Below are positions 9,304 through 17,156 of a stretch of DNA of 64,000 nt, piece after piece. How positions within the stretch are numbered: the stretch's first letter is position 1; every line of letters begins with the position of its first letter. The position numbers and the translations under genes are program-made. This DNA is from Gammaproteobacteria bacterium (lineage in GTDB: Bacteria; Pseudomonadota; Gammaproteobacteria; JACKNK01), in contig JACKNK010000003.1 of the NCBI GenBank assembly GCA_024234955.1, positions 423,119 through 487,118 on the forward strand. The letters are read 5' to 3'. The notes under the pieces were generated by a model. The model was not told the DNA's origin. It saw nothing but the letters and a program-made list of their open reading frames with translations, and did no database searches.

Positions 9304-10814
9304 CGCGCGGCCTCCCTGTTCTTTTCGGACTGTATCTGTCCGACCAGCGCACGATCGCTGAACCAGGTCCGACGCGCACCGACGATCTGATAATCCTCAT
9401 GGCCCTTGCCCGCCACCAATACGATGTCCCCCGGCGCGGCGCCGGCGATCGTTCGACGTATCGCGGCTTCGCGGTCGCGGATCACCGCTGCGGCCTCAGG
9501 GCGCTGCATGCCGGCAACAATCTGCGCAATGATCCTGTCGGGGTCTTCGTTACGGGGGTTGTCATCGGTAACGACCGTGTAATCCGCAAGCCGTTCTGCC
9601 GCAGCCCCCATCAATGGGCGCTTGCCCTGATCCCGATCGCCACCGCAACCGAACACACAATGCAGCTTTCCGATGGCATGGCTGCGCAATGTCCGCAGTG
9701 CATGTTCCAGGGCCGCCGGGGTATGCGCGTAATCGACCACCACGGTGACATCGGCCGGCAGGTGCCATGCCTCCATGCGGCCTTCGATCGGGCTGACCCG
9801 ACTCAGGGCGGACAGCACGGCATCGGCGTCCACACCGAGTTCACGCATGACCGCGAACGCGGCGGCGAGGTTGGCCGCATTGAAATCGCCCATCAGGCGA
9901 CTTGCGATCACGCCACCACCCAAACGACCCGCCAGGCGCACTCGCAAACCATCCTGCCGAGGCGCCACTTCTTCGATCCGCACGTCTGCATCGGGGGCAG
10001 TCCCATAACTGATCTTTCGGGCGGTGATAGCGGCATCAGCGAGCAAGTCGCGCCCGAAATGGTCGTCACTGTTCAGGATCACGAATTCGAGATTCGGAAA
10101 CAGAAACAGGCGACGTTTGGCCGCTGCATACGCCGCCACATCGCCGTGATAGTCGAGGTGGTCCCGGCTCAGGTTCGTCAGCACGGCACCACGCAGATGC
10201 ACCCCATCCAGGCGTCCCTGATCGAGTCCGTGCGAGGAGGCCTCCAACGCAACACCGCTCGCACCCGCCGTCACCAGTTCGGCGAGCGCCGACTGCACCC
10301 CGACAACGTCCATCGTGGTATTCGGAGTCGCCTTGAGCTCTCCGGGGAACCCATTACCAATGGTGCCAAGCACCCCGAAGCGGTCGCCGATCAGCGACAT
10401 GGCCCGGGCAATGATCTGCGTAACGGAGGTCTTGCCATCCGTGCCGGTGGCTGCGACCACCGGCACCCGATCGCTCGGGCTACCGTAATATCTCGCAGCA
10501 AACTCACCCAGATGCGCGCGCAGCGCCGGTACACGCACGGCCGGAATCCAGCGGCAACGTGCGGCGACATATGCCGCCCAGTCCGCGTCCTCATCCGGTT
10601 CCCAGAACACCGCACTGGCGCCCGCGTCGATGGCCACCTGAAGATGCTCCAATCCGTGTGCCTGACTCCCGTTCAAGGCTATGAACGCATCCCCACGGCG
10701 CAAGGCACGGGTATCGACACTCATGCCGGACACGTCCACGTCCAGGCCATTCCAGCGCAATTCCGGCGTGGCCCCGAGATGGCCCAATTCGGCAACCAGT
10801 TCGGACAGGCGCAT
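9300..10814 (-). CDS. murE: UDP-N-acetylmuramoyl-L-alanyl-D-glutamate--2,6-diaminopimelate ligase
   Basis: Mur ligase adding the third stem residue. Seen: DTRALRRGDAFIAL, P-loop AATGTDGKTSVTQII, TTMDVVGVQ, EASSHGLDQGRLDG, TNLSRDHLDYHGD, DYAHTPAALEHAL, FGCGGDRDQGKRPLMG and DDNPRNEDP. DNPR with the following residues is typical of the meso-diaminopimelate-specific enzymes, so a Gram-negative type wall is expected. The frame is open 27 codons further to overlap ftsI, but the ATG at 10812-10814 has a GGAGG seven bases upstream and gives 504 residues (E. coli 495). Confidence 0.96.
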   Translation of the reverse strand: MRLSELVAELGHLGATPELRWNGLDVDVSGMSVDTRALRRGDAFIALNGSQAHGLEHLQVAIDAGASAVFWEPDEDADWAAYVAARCRWIPAVRVPALRAHLGEFAARYYGSPSDRVPVVAATGTDGKTSVTQIIARAMSLIGDRFGVLGTIGNGFPGELKATPNTTMDVVGVQSALAELVTAGASGVALEASSHGLDQGRLDGVHLRGAVLTNLSRDHLDYHGDVAAYAAAKRRLFLFPNLEFVILNSDDHFGRDLLADAAITARKISYGTAPDADVRIEEVAPRQDGLRVRLAGRLGGGVIASRLMGDFNAANLAAAFAVMRELGVDADAVLSALSRVSPIEGRMEAWHLPADVTVVVDYAHTPAALEHALRTLRSHAIGKLHCVFGCGGDRDQGKRPLMGAAAERLADYTVVTDDNPRNEDPDRIIAQIVAGMQRPEAAAVIRDREAAIRRTIAGAAPGDIVLVAGKGHEDYQIVGARRTWFSDRALVGQIQSEKNREAAR

Positions 10815-10891
10815 GACAGGGCCTCCATGATGCAAGACACGCGCTAAGCCCGGGGCTTGCGCGTCGCGGAACAGGAACTGAACCACCCGGT

Positions 10892-12655
10892 TCATGCCGG
10901 GGGCTCCGTCAGACGCCCTGCGGGGGATTTCCCCTGGGCATGCCGTAACGGTTCCCCGTCCGGCTGAATGTTCAAGAGCCGTAACGCGCCGCCCATCACT
11001 TTGGCGAATACCGGTGCAGCGACCTGCCCACCGTAGTACTGGTCTCCGCGCGGCTCATCGATGACCACCACGCCAACCAGCGAACGCCCCTCAATGGGCG
11101 TGAATCCGGCAAACACGGCTACATAGCGATCGTCGGCATATCCGCCGCTGACACTCTTCTTGGCAGTCCCCGTCTTGCCAGCGACACGGTAATGATCGAT
11201 GTGTGCCTGCGGCGCCGTGCCACCTGGCAGGGTTACGCGCTCCATCATGTCGACGACTTGCTGGGTGCGGACCGGATCGAATACCCGGATGCCTTGGGCA
11301 TCGCCCTCCACCTTGAGCAGAGAAACCTGGGTGCGCACACCCCGATTGGCGAGGATCGAATAGGCGCGCGCCAGTTGCAGCGGGGTGACCGTCAGGCCGT
11401 ACCCGAAAGCGATCGTGGCCACATCCAGTCGCACCCAATCGTTGAACGGACGCATCGAGCCGGCGGATTCGTTGGGGAACCCGGTTCCGGTGTTTTCCCC
11501 GAACCCGGCACTCACCAGCACATCGGAGACCTGCTCCGCGCCCAGCTGCAACGCGATCTTGGCGACACCGACATTGCTCGATTTCTGGATCACGGTGCTG
11601 ATGTCGATCTCACCGTAATTGTGGACATCGCTGATGGTATGACCGCCGACCCGGAACAGACCCGGAGAGGTATTGATGCGGGTCTGCGGCGAAAACTCTC
11701 CAGACCGCAGTCCGGCAAGCACCGTGAAAGGCTTGATGGTCGAACCCGGCTCGAAGGTATCGAGCAAGGCTGCGTTGCGGAGCAATTCGGGGCGCAGCTC
11801 ACCGCGATCGTTGGGGTTGTAGGAAGGCTGATTGACCAGGGCCAGGACTTCGCCGCTGGCGGCATCCATGACCACGACCGAGCCCCCTTTGACGCGATGC
11901 TCGATAACCGCCGCCTTGAGTTCACGGTAAGCGAGGTACTGCACCTCGCGATCGATGGAGAGTCGAAGATCCTGGCCGGGCGACGCCTCGCTCACCAATT
12001 TCACGTCACGCACGGCACGACCCAGCAGATCCTTGATCATCAGTTTCTTGCCGGCACTGCCCTGCAGCCATTCGTCGTAGGCGCGTTCCAGCCCTTCCTG
12101 GCCGCGATCCTCGATGTCGGTGAGCCCGACCAGATGCGCCGAGACCTCGCCCGTCGGGTAGTAACGACGATATTCACGCTCACGGCTGACACCCGGGAAG
12201 CCGGAAGCCAGGATCCGATCCGCGTCCTGCGGCGGCATATGGCGTCGCAGATACAGGAACTTTCGTTCGCTGTGCCGCGTCAAGTAGGCGCGCAGCGAGT
12301 TCTCGTCCATATCGATCATGTCGGCGAGCTGCGCAAAGCGGCCCGGCTCCATCGCCAGCAACTTGGCGGGCTCCGCCCCGATGGTATCGACCGGGGTCGA
12401 GATCGCCACCGGATCACCGTTTCGGTCGCTGATCACGCCGCGATGCGCCTGAAGGATTTCGGGACGTACATGTCGCGCATCGCCTTCCTTCTGCAGGAAT
12501 TCGTTATGCACCAATTGAAGCCAGGCAGCGCGCGAAGCCAAACCCACAGCACCCAGGGCAACCAGACCCAGCAACAAGTGGCGACGCCAGGGCGGTGTCG
12601 TCATCGGTCGATTCGGCTGCGAAATGGAAACCGGGCGGTGCGCGTTCATTGCCAC
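10892..12655 (-). CDS. ftsI: septal peptidoglycan transpeptidase (PBP3)
   Basis: Class B penicillin-binding protein that cross-links septal peptidoglycan. 587 residues (E. coli 588). A short cytoplasmic tail is followed by one membrane anchor (LLLGLVALGAVGLASRAAWL, about residues 28-47). The pedestal dimerisation segment contains RGVISDRNGDPVA. The catalytic triad motifs are visible: EPGSTIKPF (Ser-x-x-Lys), SSN in VIQKSSNVGVAK, and KTGTAKK. The start GTG at 12653-12655 overlaps ftsL; the in-frame ATG at 12647-12649 forms an ATGA overlap with the ftsL stop and is an equally good candidate. Confidence 0.96.
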   Translation of the reverse strand: MAMNAHRPVSISQPNRPMTTPPWRRHLLLGLVALGAVGLASRAAWLQLVHNEFLQKEGDARHVRPEILQAHRGVISDRNGDPVAISTPVDTIGAEPAKLLAMEPGRFAQLADMIDMDENSLRAYLTRHSERKFLYLRRHMPPQDADRILASGFPGVSREREYRRYYPTGEVSAHLVGLTDIEDRGQEGLERAYDEWLQGSAGKKLMIKDLLGRAVRDVKLVSEASPGQDLRLSIDREVQYLAYRELKAAVIEHRVKGGSVVVMDAASGEVLALVNQPSYNPNDRGELRPELLRNAALLDTFEPGSTIKPFTVLAGLRSGEFSPQTRINTSPGLFRVGGHTISDVHNYGEIDISTVIQKSSNVGVAKIALQLGAEQVSDVLVSAGFGENTGTGFPNESAGSMRPFNDWVRLDVATIAFGYGLTVTPLQLARAYSILANRGVRTQVSLLKVEGDAQGIRVFDPVRTQQVVDMMERVTLPGGTAPQAHIDHYRVAGKTGTAKKSVSGGYADDRYVAVFAGFTPIEGRSLVGVVVIDEPRGDQYYGGQVAAPVFAKVMGGALRLLNIQPDGEPLRHAQGKSPAGRLTEPPA

Positions 12656-12915
12656 ACCATCACAATTTCGTCGCTGCGTGGCAGACGCATCTCAAGTTGC
12701 GTCCGCGCCAATCGCTCCACCCGAGCAGAGGTGGCCAACGCACCCTGCTCCAGCTGAAGGCGGCGCCATTCGATATCCAGACGATCACGCTCCTTGGACA
12801 GCGCCTGCGAATCGGCAAACAGCACGCGACTCTGAAAGCGCGCATAGACCAGCGCGAGGGCGGAGGCGAGACACAGCACGGACACCGTCGCAAGACTGAA
12901 AGCTCGAGGCGTCAT
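12646..12915 (-). CDS. ftsL: cell division protein FtsL
   Basis: Small bitopic protein of the FtsQLB divisome subcomplex. 89 residues, shorter than the 121 of E. coli but usual in many gammaproteobacteria. One N-terminal membrane segment (about residues 8-24, LATVSLVLCLASALALVY-like) is followed by a periplasmic heptad coiled coil (SQALSKERDRLDIEWRRLQL) and the short ALATSARVERLARTQLEM segment that is common in FtsL. Overlaps rsmH and ftsI by 4 and up to 10 bases. Called from position plus topology rather than strong motifs. Confidence 0.92.
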   Translation of the reverse strand: MTPRAFSLATVSVLCLASALALVYARFQSRVLFADSQALSKERDRLDIEWRRLQLEQGALATSARVERLARTQLEMRLPRSDEIVMVWQ

Positions 12916-13871
12916 GCCGCACCTCCCGCATCAGCGAGCCGTTCGGCGACACGCAGAACCGAACTGCGAGCACGCGGGTTGCGCGCCAACTCGGTCGCAC
13001 CAGGGCGAATCTCCTTGCCGACCGGACGCAGGCGACGCTGCAGCATCGACTCGGGAACAGGCATGCCCGGCGCATGAGACGCGCCACGGGCCTGATCCCG
13101 GATAAAGCGTTTGACGATGCGATCCTCAAGCGAGTGAAAACTGATCACCGCGAGACGACCACCGGGCCGCAACACGCCTAGGACTGCGTCCAGCGCAGTC
13201 GCTAGATCCTCCAGCTCCTTGTTCACGTGGATGCGGATCGCCTGAAAGCTGCGTGTCGCTGGATGCTTGCCGGGCTCATGCTTGGGGATGGCGCCACGGA
13301 TAATGGCCGCCAGCTGTGACGTGGTCCGGATCGGGGACTGGGCACGTGCCCGGACAATGGCGGCGGCGACACGCCGGGCGAAACGCTCTTCCCCGTACTC
13401 CTTCAGGACATAGGCAATATCGGCTTCGCGCGCTTTCGCAATCCACTCGGCGGCATCCTCACCAGCACCGGAATCCATACGCATATCGAGCGGCCCGTCG
13501 CGCAGAAAACTGAAACCTCGATCGGCCTGATCGAGCTGCGGCGAGGAGACGCCAAGATCCAGGAGCACGCCATCGACGCACCCTGCAAGACCCTGCCGTT
13601 CTGCCACCCGAGCCAACATCGCAAACGAGCCCCTTTCGATACTGAAACGTTCATCCGCCCCGAAGCGCTGAACGGCGATGCCCACCGCTTGCGGGTCTTT
13701 GTCAAAAGCGATCAATCGACCTTTCGGTCCCAATTTCTCCATGACCGCAGCGGCATGACCGCCACGACCGAAGGTGCCATCCATGTAGATGCCGTCCGCA
13801 CGGATCGCCAAGGCGTCCACCGCTTCGTCCAGCAACACAGGTACATGCCCGGAAAACATTTCCTGATTCAT
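12912..13871 (-). CDS. rsmH: 16S rRNA (cytosine1402-N4)-methyltransferase
   Basis: SAM-dependent methyltransferase acting on C1402 of 16S rRNA, the partner of RsmI, which is also in this window. 319 residues (E. coli 313). Seen: HVPVLLDEAVDAL at the N-terminus, the SAM loop DGTFGRGGHA, FDKDPQA, the DGVLLDLGVSSPQLDQ segment, RGFSF, PLDMRMD, TRSFQAIRIHVN and VISFHSLEDRIVKRF. All are hallmarks of MraW/RsmH. It is the second gene of the cluster after mraZ. Confidence 0.97.
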   Translation of the reverse strand: MNQEMFSGHVPVLLDEAVDALAIRADGIYMDGTFGRGGHAAAVMEKLGPKGRLIAFDKDPQAVGIAVQRFGADERFSIERGSFAMLARVAERQGLAGCVDGVLLDLGVSSPQLDQADRGFSFLRDGPLDMRMDSGAGEDAAEWIAKAREADIAYVLKEYGEERFARRVAAAIVRARAQSPIRTTSQLAAIIRGAIPKHEPGKHPATRSFQAIRIHVNKELEDLATALDAVLGVLRPGGRLAVISFHSLEDRIVKRFIRDQARGASHAPGMPVPESMLQRRLRPVGKEIRPGATELARNPRARSSVLRVAERLADAGGAA

Positions 13872-13894
13872 GGCCCCGTGCCTTCATCGCGTCA

Positions 13895-14356
13895 TCAGAA
13901 CGAGAAGCTGGCGAGTTCCGCCGGCAGCTCGCCCACAATCTCCGGTTCGCTGTTTTCCTGCGCCCAGGTTTCACGATCCCAGAGTTCGAATTTGTTGCCC
14001 TGACCAATCAGATCGACCTCGCGATCGATACCGACCTTTTCGCGCAAACGCGCGGGCAGGGATACACGGCCCTGAGCATCCATGTCGCAATCCTCGGCAT
14101 TGCCGATCAAGCGCCGCTTGAAGCTCTGAACCTGCTTGCTGGTACTGGGGAGCTGATTCACACGCGCCTCCACGTCTTCCCAGACGGGCGCGGGATAAAC
14201 CATGAGATACGGCTCTTCCTTGTTGGTCTTGGCGTCGATACCGAGCGCCACCACAAGCCGTCCGCCACATTGCTCGCGCAAGCGCTCGCGATACTTTGCG
14301 GGTATCGCGATACGCCCTTTGTCATCGAGCTTGAGCTGGACGGTGCCTCGAAACAC
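13895..14356 (-). CDS. mraZ: transcriptional regulator MraZ
   Basis: Ring-forming DNA-binding protein with two AbrB-like SpoVT domains that represses the dcw operon from its own promoter. 153 residues (E. coli 152). Seen: FRGTVQLKLDDKGRIAIPAKYR (first half; DxKGRI.IP) and DMDAQGRVSLPARLRE (second half; the conserved D.QGR...P). The start is GTG at 14354-14356, five bases after a GGGGGAG ribosome site. It heads the cluster, and the periodic GG repeats just upstream fit autoregulation. Confidence 0.96.
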   Translation of the reverse strand: MFRGTVQLKLDDKGRIAIPAKYRERLREQCGGRLVVALGIDAKTNKEEPYLMVYPAPVWEDVEARVNQLPSTSKQVQSFKRRLIGNAEDCDMDAQGRVSLPARLREKVGIDREVDLIGQGNKFELWDRETWAQENSEPEIVGELPAELASFSF

Positions 14357-14382
14357 TTGACTCCCCCTGATGGTCTAATCTT

Positions 14383-14457
14383 CCAATGGAGAACCAATTT
14401 GTTCCCTTTTACTCCACTGTGACCCCCAGCGTAGTTTCGAGGCTTAACGTGTGTCAA
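14383..14457 (-). promoter_or_regulatory. dcw promoter with MraZ-type repeat operator
   Basis: On the minus strand a TTGACA box (14452-14457) stands 18 bases from TACGCT (14428-14433). Directly downstream come five GG-containing boxes at 10-11 base spacing: TGGG 14425-14428, TGGA 14413-14416, GGGA 14403-14406, TTGG 14394-14397 and TTGG 14383-14386. MraZ is known to bind short TGGG-like direct repeats spaced by about one helical turn upstream of its own gene. The placement supports self-repression; the outer boxes are degenerate. Confidence 0.7.
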
Positions 14458-14459
14458 GG

Positions 14460-14721
14460 ATTAAAAGAGGTTGAATCGCAAAAAATGTTTCTTTGAAGTC
14501 AACCACTTAGGCGCGCTTCTGGAAGACCAAGGGAGGAGTTTTGAGGATCAAAAAGAAAGCGGCTTTTTTCAGCCTGTTAGCTGATAAAATTCGCGCAAAG
14601 GCTTAGAAAACAATCCTAAGGCACTGATAAATATTTGATTAAAGCCACAGGAGACAAGCCCGCATTGCGCGGGGAGCGCGGTGGAACGTGATGGGCGAAA
14701 ACACCATCATCAATCACCGAA
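14460..14721. other. intergenic stretch between mraZ promoter and rnpB
   Basis: About 260 bases, clearly more AT-rich than the surrounding genes. A small hairpin (CCCGC, 5-base loop, GCGGG; about 14662-14676) followed on the minus strand by CTTGTCT could be a weak terminator for rnpB. No convincing reading frame, tRNA or other RNA was recognised. Confidence 0.4.
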
Positions 14722-15086
14722 GTGAAGCGGGAGCCGACCGATAAGCCGGGTTCTGTCGTGGACAGTCATTCATCTGGGCAACGTGTCACCACGCACCTCA
14801 AGCGACCTACCCGGGGACAATGCGGGCCGCACCAACGTCCCCCTATTTGGTCTTGCACCGAGCGGGGTTTACCGTGCCGCCGTGTGTTGCCACCGGCGCG
14901 GTGAGCTCTTACCTCACCGTTTCACCCTTACCGTCGTCACCGAAGTGACGCTTAGGCGGTCTGCTCTCTGTTGCACTTTCCGTAGGCTCACACCCCCCAG
15001 GCGTTACCTGGCGCCCTGCCCTGTGGTGCCCGGACTTTCCTCCATGCCGCCGAAGCAGCATCGCGACTGTCTGGTCGACTCCCAGT
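14722..15086 (-). ncRNA. rnpB: RNase P RNA, bacterial type A
   Basis: Catalytic RNA that trims the 5' leader of tRNA precursors. On the minus strand the conserved pieces occur in order: GACCAGACAGTCGC near the 5' end, GGAGGAAAGTCCGGGC, the CAGGGCAGG and CCAGGTAACGCCTGGGGGG stem, GTGCAACAGAGAGCA, GGTAAGGGTGAAA, ACGGTAAACCCC, TGCAAGACCAAATAGG, GGGTAG, AGATGAATGACTGTCCACG and ACAGAACCCGGCTTATCGG at the 3' end. These cover P1-P18 with the universally conserved core. Ends are set by comparison with E. coli and may be off by several bases. Confidence 0.96.
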
Positions 15087-15164
15087 ATGGAGTATCCGTT
15101 AGTGATTCGGTGTTCGCCATGAATATCTGAACTTGCACCCCGCCACACCTATCGAAAGCGCAAA

Positions 15165-15193
15165 GAAAAAGGGCGCCCGATGGGCGCCCTTTC
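15165..15193 (-). terminator. Rho-independent terminator of the first sulfur globule gene
   Basis: Perfect 8-bp inverted repeat GGGCGCCC (15171-15178 and 15182-15189) with a 3-base loop; on the minus strand it is followed by a TTTTTCTTT run. It lies 55 bases past the stop of the gene at 15249-15737 and just upstream of rnpB. Confidence 0.9.
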
Positions 15194-15248
15194 TCATCAC
15201 GACACAGGAGACCCGTGTCCGGTCATCGGGACTTGCGCCCCATCCGAC

Positions 15249-15737
15249 TTACTTGGCTTCCGCAACTTCCGGAGCGACCGGGGCCGCAGCGATCGGCGCG
15301 ATCGGCGCAACCGGGGCGTAGCCGTAGTACGGGCGGTAGCCCTGGCCGTAACCCTGACCATAACCGTAGCCGTTGCCAGCAACGTTGGTGTTGGCCTTCG
15401 CCTTGGTGCTCATCGAGAACGAGAAGTCACCGTCAAAGTCGCCATTCCCGGTGCCGTTACCGTTGCCGGTGCCGGTGCCGAAACCGTTGTGGTTGTTGTA
15501 GGCGTACGGGGCGTAGCCGTTCTGGCCGTAGACGGTGTTGTAGCCGTTCGCGGCAACGTCGGTGTTCGCCTTGGCGCTGGTCTTCATCGAGAAGCTCATG
15601 TCCATGGAACCTTCACCGTTGCCGGTGCCGTTGCCCATGCCATTGTTGTAGCCGTTGCCGAAGAAGGGCATGTCCCAAGCAGAGGCGGAGCCCGCAGCGA
15701 TCGACAGCACAGAAGCGAGAGCGATTTTCTTCATCAT
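15249..15737 (-). CDS. sulfur globule protein-like secreted protein (two-repeat form)
   Basis: 162 residues with a Lys-rich start and a typical Sec signal (MKKIALASVLSIAAGSASA). The mature part is dominated by Gly, Asn, Tyr, Ala and Pro, like the structural proteins that coat periplasmic sulfur globules in purple sulfur bacteria. An internal duplication is visible: each half has a GNG run, then an FSFSM or MSFSM segment, AKANT(D/N)VA and a NGY run. The C-terminus is Ala/Pro-rich and ends AEAK. The start is one of two adjacent ATGs (15735-15737 or 15732-15734); an upstream in-frame TTG is less likely. It has its own promoter and terminator, so it is probably highly expressed. Family assignment rests on composition and resemblance to the two later paralogs. 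Confidence 0.82.
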   Translation of the reverse strand: MMKKIALASVLSIAAGSASAWDMPFFGNGYNNGMGNGTGNGEGSMDMSFSMKTSAKANTDVAANGYNTVYGQNGYAPYAYNNHNGFGTGTGNGNGTGNGDFDGDFSFSMSTKAKANTNVAGNGYGYGQGYGQGYRPYYGYAPVAPIAPIAAAPVAPEVAEAK

Positions 15738-15794
15738 GATCAAATACCTGTTTCAAAGGGTTAGGAAGTTTTCGTCAGTGGTGACGTGGGGTGA

Positions 15795-15823
15795 ACTTTA
15801 TAAGCGATTACTTAATTAGTCAA
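15795..15823 (-). promoter_or_regulatory. sigma-70-type promoter of the first sulfur globule gene
   Basis: Minus-strand TTGACT (15818-15823), 17-base spacer, TAAAGT (15795-15800), about 58 bases before the start codon in a very AT-rich block. An ATATAAG word sits just upstream of the -35 box; the same word occurs beside the -35 boxes of the other two sulfur globule genes. Confidence 0.7.
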
Positions 15824-15902
15824 TACTTATATAAATATTTTTTCTAATTCATCAGTACTACTAATTATCCTGCCCCTACACCCCTCCCTCGCCAGCGCCG
15901 AA

Positions 15903-15936
15903 CAAAAAGGCCCGACAGGGAAACCCGCCGGGCCTT
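15903..15936 (-). terminator. terminator of the Met-rich protein gene
   Basis: Inverted repeat AAGGCCCG...CGGGCCTT with an inner CGGG/CCTG extension; on the minus strand it ends in TTTTTG. Lies 34 bases after the stop at 15970. Confidence 0.85.
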
Positions 15937-15969
15937 GGTCCGTGCTTCGACCGACAACGAACTAAGCAC

Positions 15970-16605
15970 TCACCAGGGCATGACGCTGTCCATGACTCGG
16001 AAAGGTTGTCCCATCGCGCCAGTGTCGCGGGCCATATGACCGACGCCATTGCGCATCATCGCGGTATCCACCTGCATGCGATCCACGGTATGCGTCATCT
16101 TCGACATGCTCTGAGTCATCACCGGCACCGACTTCATGTCGCCGTGCATGGATTCCATATAACCGGTGATTGCCGACATATCCTGCCTTACCGTGCTGAA
16201 ATCGCCGCTCATGCTGCGCACGTCCTGCGTCATCAGTGCGACGTTGCCGGACATCGGCACCATCGCATCGCGCATTTCAACCATCGCCGACTGCATGCTG
16301 CCCATATCGCCCTTCATGCCGGTCATCTGAGCGCTCATATTGGTCATGTCGTCGCTCATCGAGTAGATCAGCGCGCCCATATGCGCGCCAACGATCAACG
16401 CCAGCACGGCGACCGCCGCCAATACCCATTTGGTGATCTCGGCACGTTTGGCGAGGTGCTGATTGAGCGCCTCCAGCTCTTGCTGTCGCTGCACCTGCTC
16501 CTTGTAAATCAACTTCATCAGGCGACGCAATGCAACACGCGTATCCATCGGATCGCCGTGGCCGTAATCGTCCTGGTCGGGTGCGGTTGAAGGGGTTTCG
16601 TTCAT
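15970..16605 (-). CDS. Met-rich membrane-anchored repeat protein, function unknown
   Basis: 211 residues. The first ~55 are polar and helical (RRLMKLIYKEQVQRQQELEA). A single membrane segment follows at about residues 59-84 (WVLAAVAVLALIVGAHMGAL). The rest is about 125 residues with Met at a regular three-to-four residue spacing (MTNMSAQMTGMKGDMGSMQS pattern) and almost no Cys or Trp until the final W. Periodicity suggests a long amphipathic helix or coiled coil, probably periplasmic. A GAGGA ribosome site precedes the ATG, and the gene has its own terminator. I do not recognise a named family. Met-rich faces can bind copper or other soft metals, but nothing here proves that. Confidence 0.8.
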   Translation of the reverse strand: MNETPSTAPDQDDYGHGDPMDTRVALRRLMKLIYKEQVQRQQELEALNQHLAKRAEITKWVLAAVAVLALIVGAHMGALIYSMSDDMTNMSAQMTGMKGDMGSMQSAMVEMRDAMVPMSGNVALMTQDVRSMSGDFSTVRQDMSAITGYMESMHGDMKSVPVMTQSMSKMTHTVDRMQVDTAMMRNGVGHMARDTGAMGQPFRVMDSVMPW

Positions 16606-16708
16606 GACTGGATCCTCACTGGTCGTTGGAAAAGCCCATCTATATTAACGGATTCTACTATTCAACCCCTGAATACTGACCATCGCTCCAGCGTCTTCCC
16701 GCAACCAT

Positions 16709-16745
16709 AAAAAAAGCCCGGCAGGTCTGCCTGCCGGGCTTTTTA
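16709..16745 (-). terminator. strong bidirectional terminator after the tusE-like gene
   Basis: 10-bp arms AGCCCGGCAG (16715-16724) and CTGCCGGGCT (16731-16740), 6-base loop, with T runs on both strands. It lies between the TusE-like gene and the Met-rich protein gene. Confidence 0.92.
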
Positions 16746-16761
16746 GCTGGTCGCCTTTAGA

Positions 16762-17061
16762 TCAGACGCAGCCGGTCGGCTTCGGCAGACCGCCGTACTT
16801 GGTGATCGGCTTCATCGGGCCGGTGTTCCAGATCTTGAAGAGTTCCTTCTGATCTTCGCCGACGTACTTGGCGAACTTGCGGATCGGCGGGACAACCATC
16901 TCGTCGTCGTAATACTCCCGGGCCTTCATGATGTGGTTCCACTTGACGTCGTCAAGCTCAATGCCATCGGCTTCCGCCATGGCGCGACCGACTTCTTCGG
17001 TCCACACGCTCATATCAGTGAGATAGCCGTCGCCATCACGTTCGGGGATCTGCACGCTCAT
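16762..17061 (-). CDS. TusE/DsrC-family sulfur relay protein
   Basis: 99 residues. DsrC-family proteins carry persulfide sulfur on a C-terminal swinging arm: DsrC with sulfite reductase in sulfur oxidation, TusE in tRNA thiolation. Seen: DGYLTDMSVWTEEVGRAMA, the MKAREYYDD and PPIRKFAKY segments, and the C-terminal GGLPKPTGCV. Only the penultimate Cys98 is present; the position eleven residues earlier, Cys in true DsrC, is Thr87, as in TusE. That argues for a single-Cys sulfur carrier rather than the canonical DsrC. AGGAGG lies 8 bases before the ATG. Monocistronic with its own terminator; no dsr or tus genes are adjacent. Confidence 0.88.
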   Translation of the reverse strand: MSVQIPERDGDGYLTDMSVWTEEVGRAMAEADGIELDDVKWNHIMKAREYYDDEMVVPPIRKFAKYVGEDQKELFKIWNTGPMKPITKYGGLPKPTGCV

Positions 17062-17156
17062 CGGATAAACCTCCTGGGTGTCTGAATGTTCGGGGCATGT
17101 AGCTTGCGTTAAGTATCGGGGCCACCGGGCAAGCCTCTACCATACGAATAACCGGC

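Noticed and set aside
8916..12757. Long open frames on the plus strand opposite murF, murE and ftsI (up to about 640 codons)
   Set aside because: They are antisense to certain genes, lack known motifs and reflect the high GC and codon bias of the real strand.
15180..15764. Val/Ala/Gly-rich plus-strand frames over the sulfur globule genes
   Set aside because: Shadows of the GGN/AAC-rich repeats; the minus-strand frames have signal peptides, ribosome sites and terminators.
16762..17061. Canonical DsrC of the reverse sulfite-reductase pathway
   Set aside because: The second arm cysteine is absent and no dsr genes are adjacent.
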